NCBI RefSeq assembly: GCF_008704495.1
Contig: NZ_CP023699.1
Span: forward strand, 9,238,001-9,302,000
DNA: 64,000 bases
Direction: 5' to 3'
DNA from: Streptomyces kanamyceticus
Lineage (GTDB): Bacteria > Actinomycetota > Actinomycetes > Streptomycetales > Streptomycetaceae
A program made the translations under genes and the position numbers. Below the pieces are notes generated by a model that saw only the letters and a program-made list of their open reading frames with translations, searched no databases and was not told the origin of the DNA. Each line of letters opens with the position of its first letter. The first letter of the stretch is position 1. This document shows positions 54,553 to 64,000 of the stretch, one piece after another.

Positions 54553-54604
54553 TCCGTCCGCCGCCCCCTGAACCCCACCCCCTGACATGTGGAGCGAGGA
54601 CGAC

Positions 54605-64000
<9,396 letters not shown>

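Noticed and set aside
54553..54604. Hidden adenylation core upstream of the large NRPS
   Set aside because: The space is only 52 bp, has an in-frame TGA at 54569, and the AsnRS-like gene lies before it.
54587..54604. Alternative NRPS start at 54587
   Set aside because: In frame but without a ribosome site; GAGG fits the ATG at 54605.

Overview
The window is very GC-rich and densely coded, with Tat and lipoprotein signals, frequent GTG starts and gene families typical of Streptomyces. I read it as a streptomycete chromosomal segment rich in specialised metabolism. No rRNA, tRNA, CRISPR array or insertion sequence was seen.

Left part (1-17240): three ABC half-transporters (two form a clearly asymmetric heterodimer), an L,D-transpeptidase lipoprotein, a secreted PNGase A-like protein facing a GH109-like glycosidase, a MarR/FAD-FeS oxidoreductase pair divergent from a canonical ABC exporter, an MltG-like lytic transglycosylase, and a secreted subtilase preceded by five tandem 8-bp repeats.

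17243-26039 (minus strand) is a compact, unusual biosynthetic-looking locus: ATP-grasp ligase, stand-alone A-T-TE synthetase, NAD-dependent epimerase/dehydratase, a fused GNAT/FemAB-like plus aminotransferase protein, a cupin and a flavin monooxygenase. Its upstream region is visibly AT-richer than the rest and carries a perfect Crp-type palindrome. Then come a sulfonate-use operon (ssuCBA-ssuD order) headed by a short leader peptide read from a probably leaderless transcript, a YjbQ protein, a NarL-type two-component pair, and a minus-strand glycerol operon (MFS, glpK, glpD, an AGPS-like flavoenzyme, glpP, a small monooxygenase, a zinc alcohol dehydrogenase).

From 44803 to the right edge lies a nonribosomal peptide cluster. 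On the minus strand are a C-A protein, a SnoaL-like protein and a branched-chain aminotransferase. Divergently, on the plus strand, are MbtH, a type II thioesterase, a SyrP/TauD-like hydroxylase, a stand-alone A-T protein, an AsnRS-like enzyme and a multimodular NRPS that runs off the window inside a TE domain.

The most striking observation is that the C-A protein stops exactly at the A7/A8 hinge and lacks the whole adenylation C-terminal subdomain, while the large NRPS starts with just that missing subdomain followed by a carrier domain. The two look like halves of one module split across divergent genes. In addition, module 3 of the large NRPS has lost nearly all of its adenylation domain, so it must be charged in trans, plausibly by the stand-alone A-T protein or, less likely, by the AsnRS-like enzyme. 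Deduced order of the big protein: (A-sub)-T-C-A-T-C-(A remnant)-T-C-A-T-TE. Domain calls and hand-aligned specificity residues come from reading motifs; no database search was possible.
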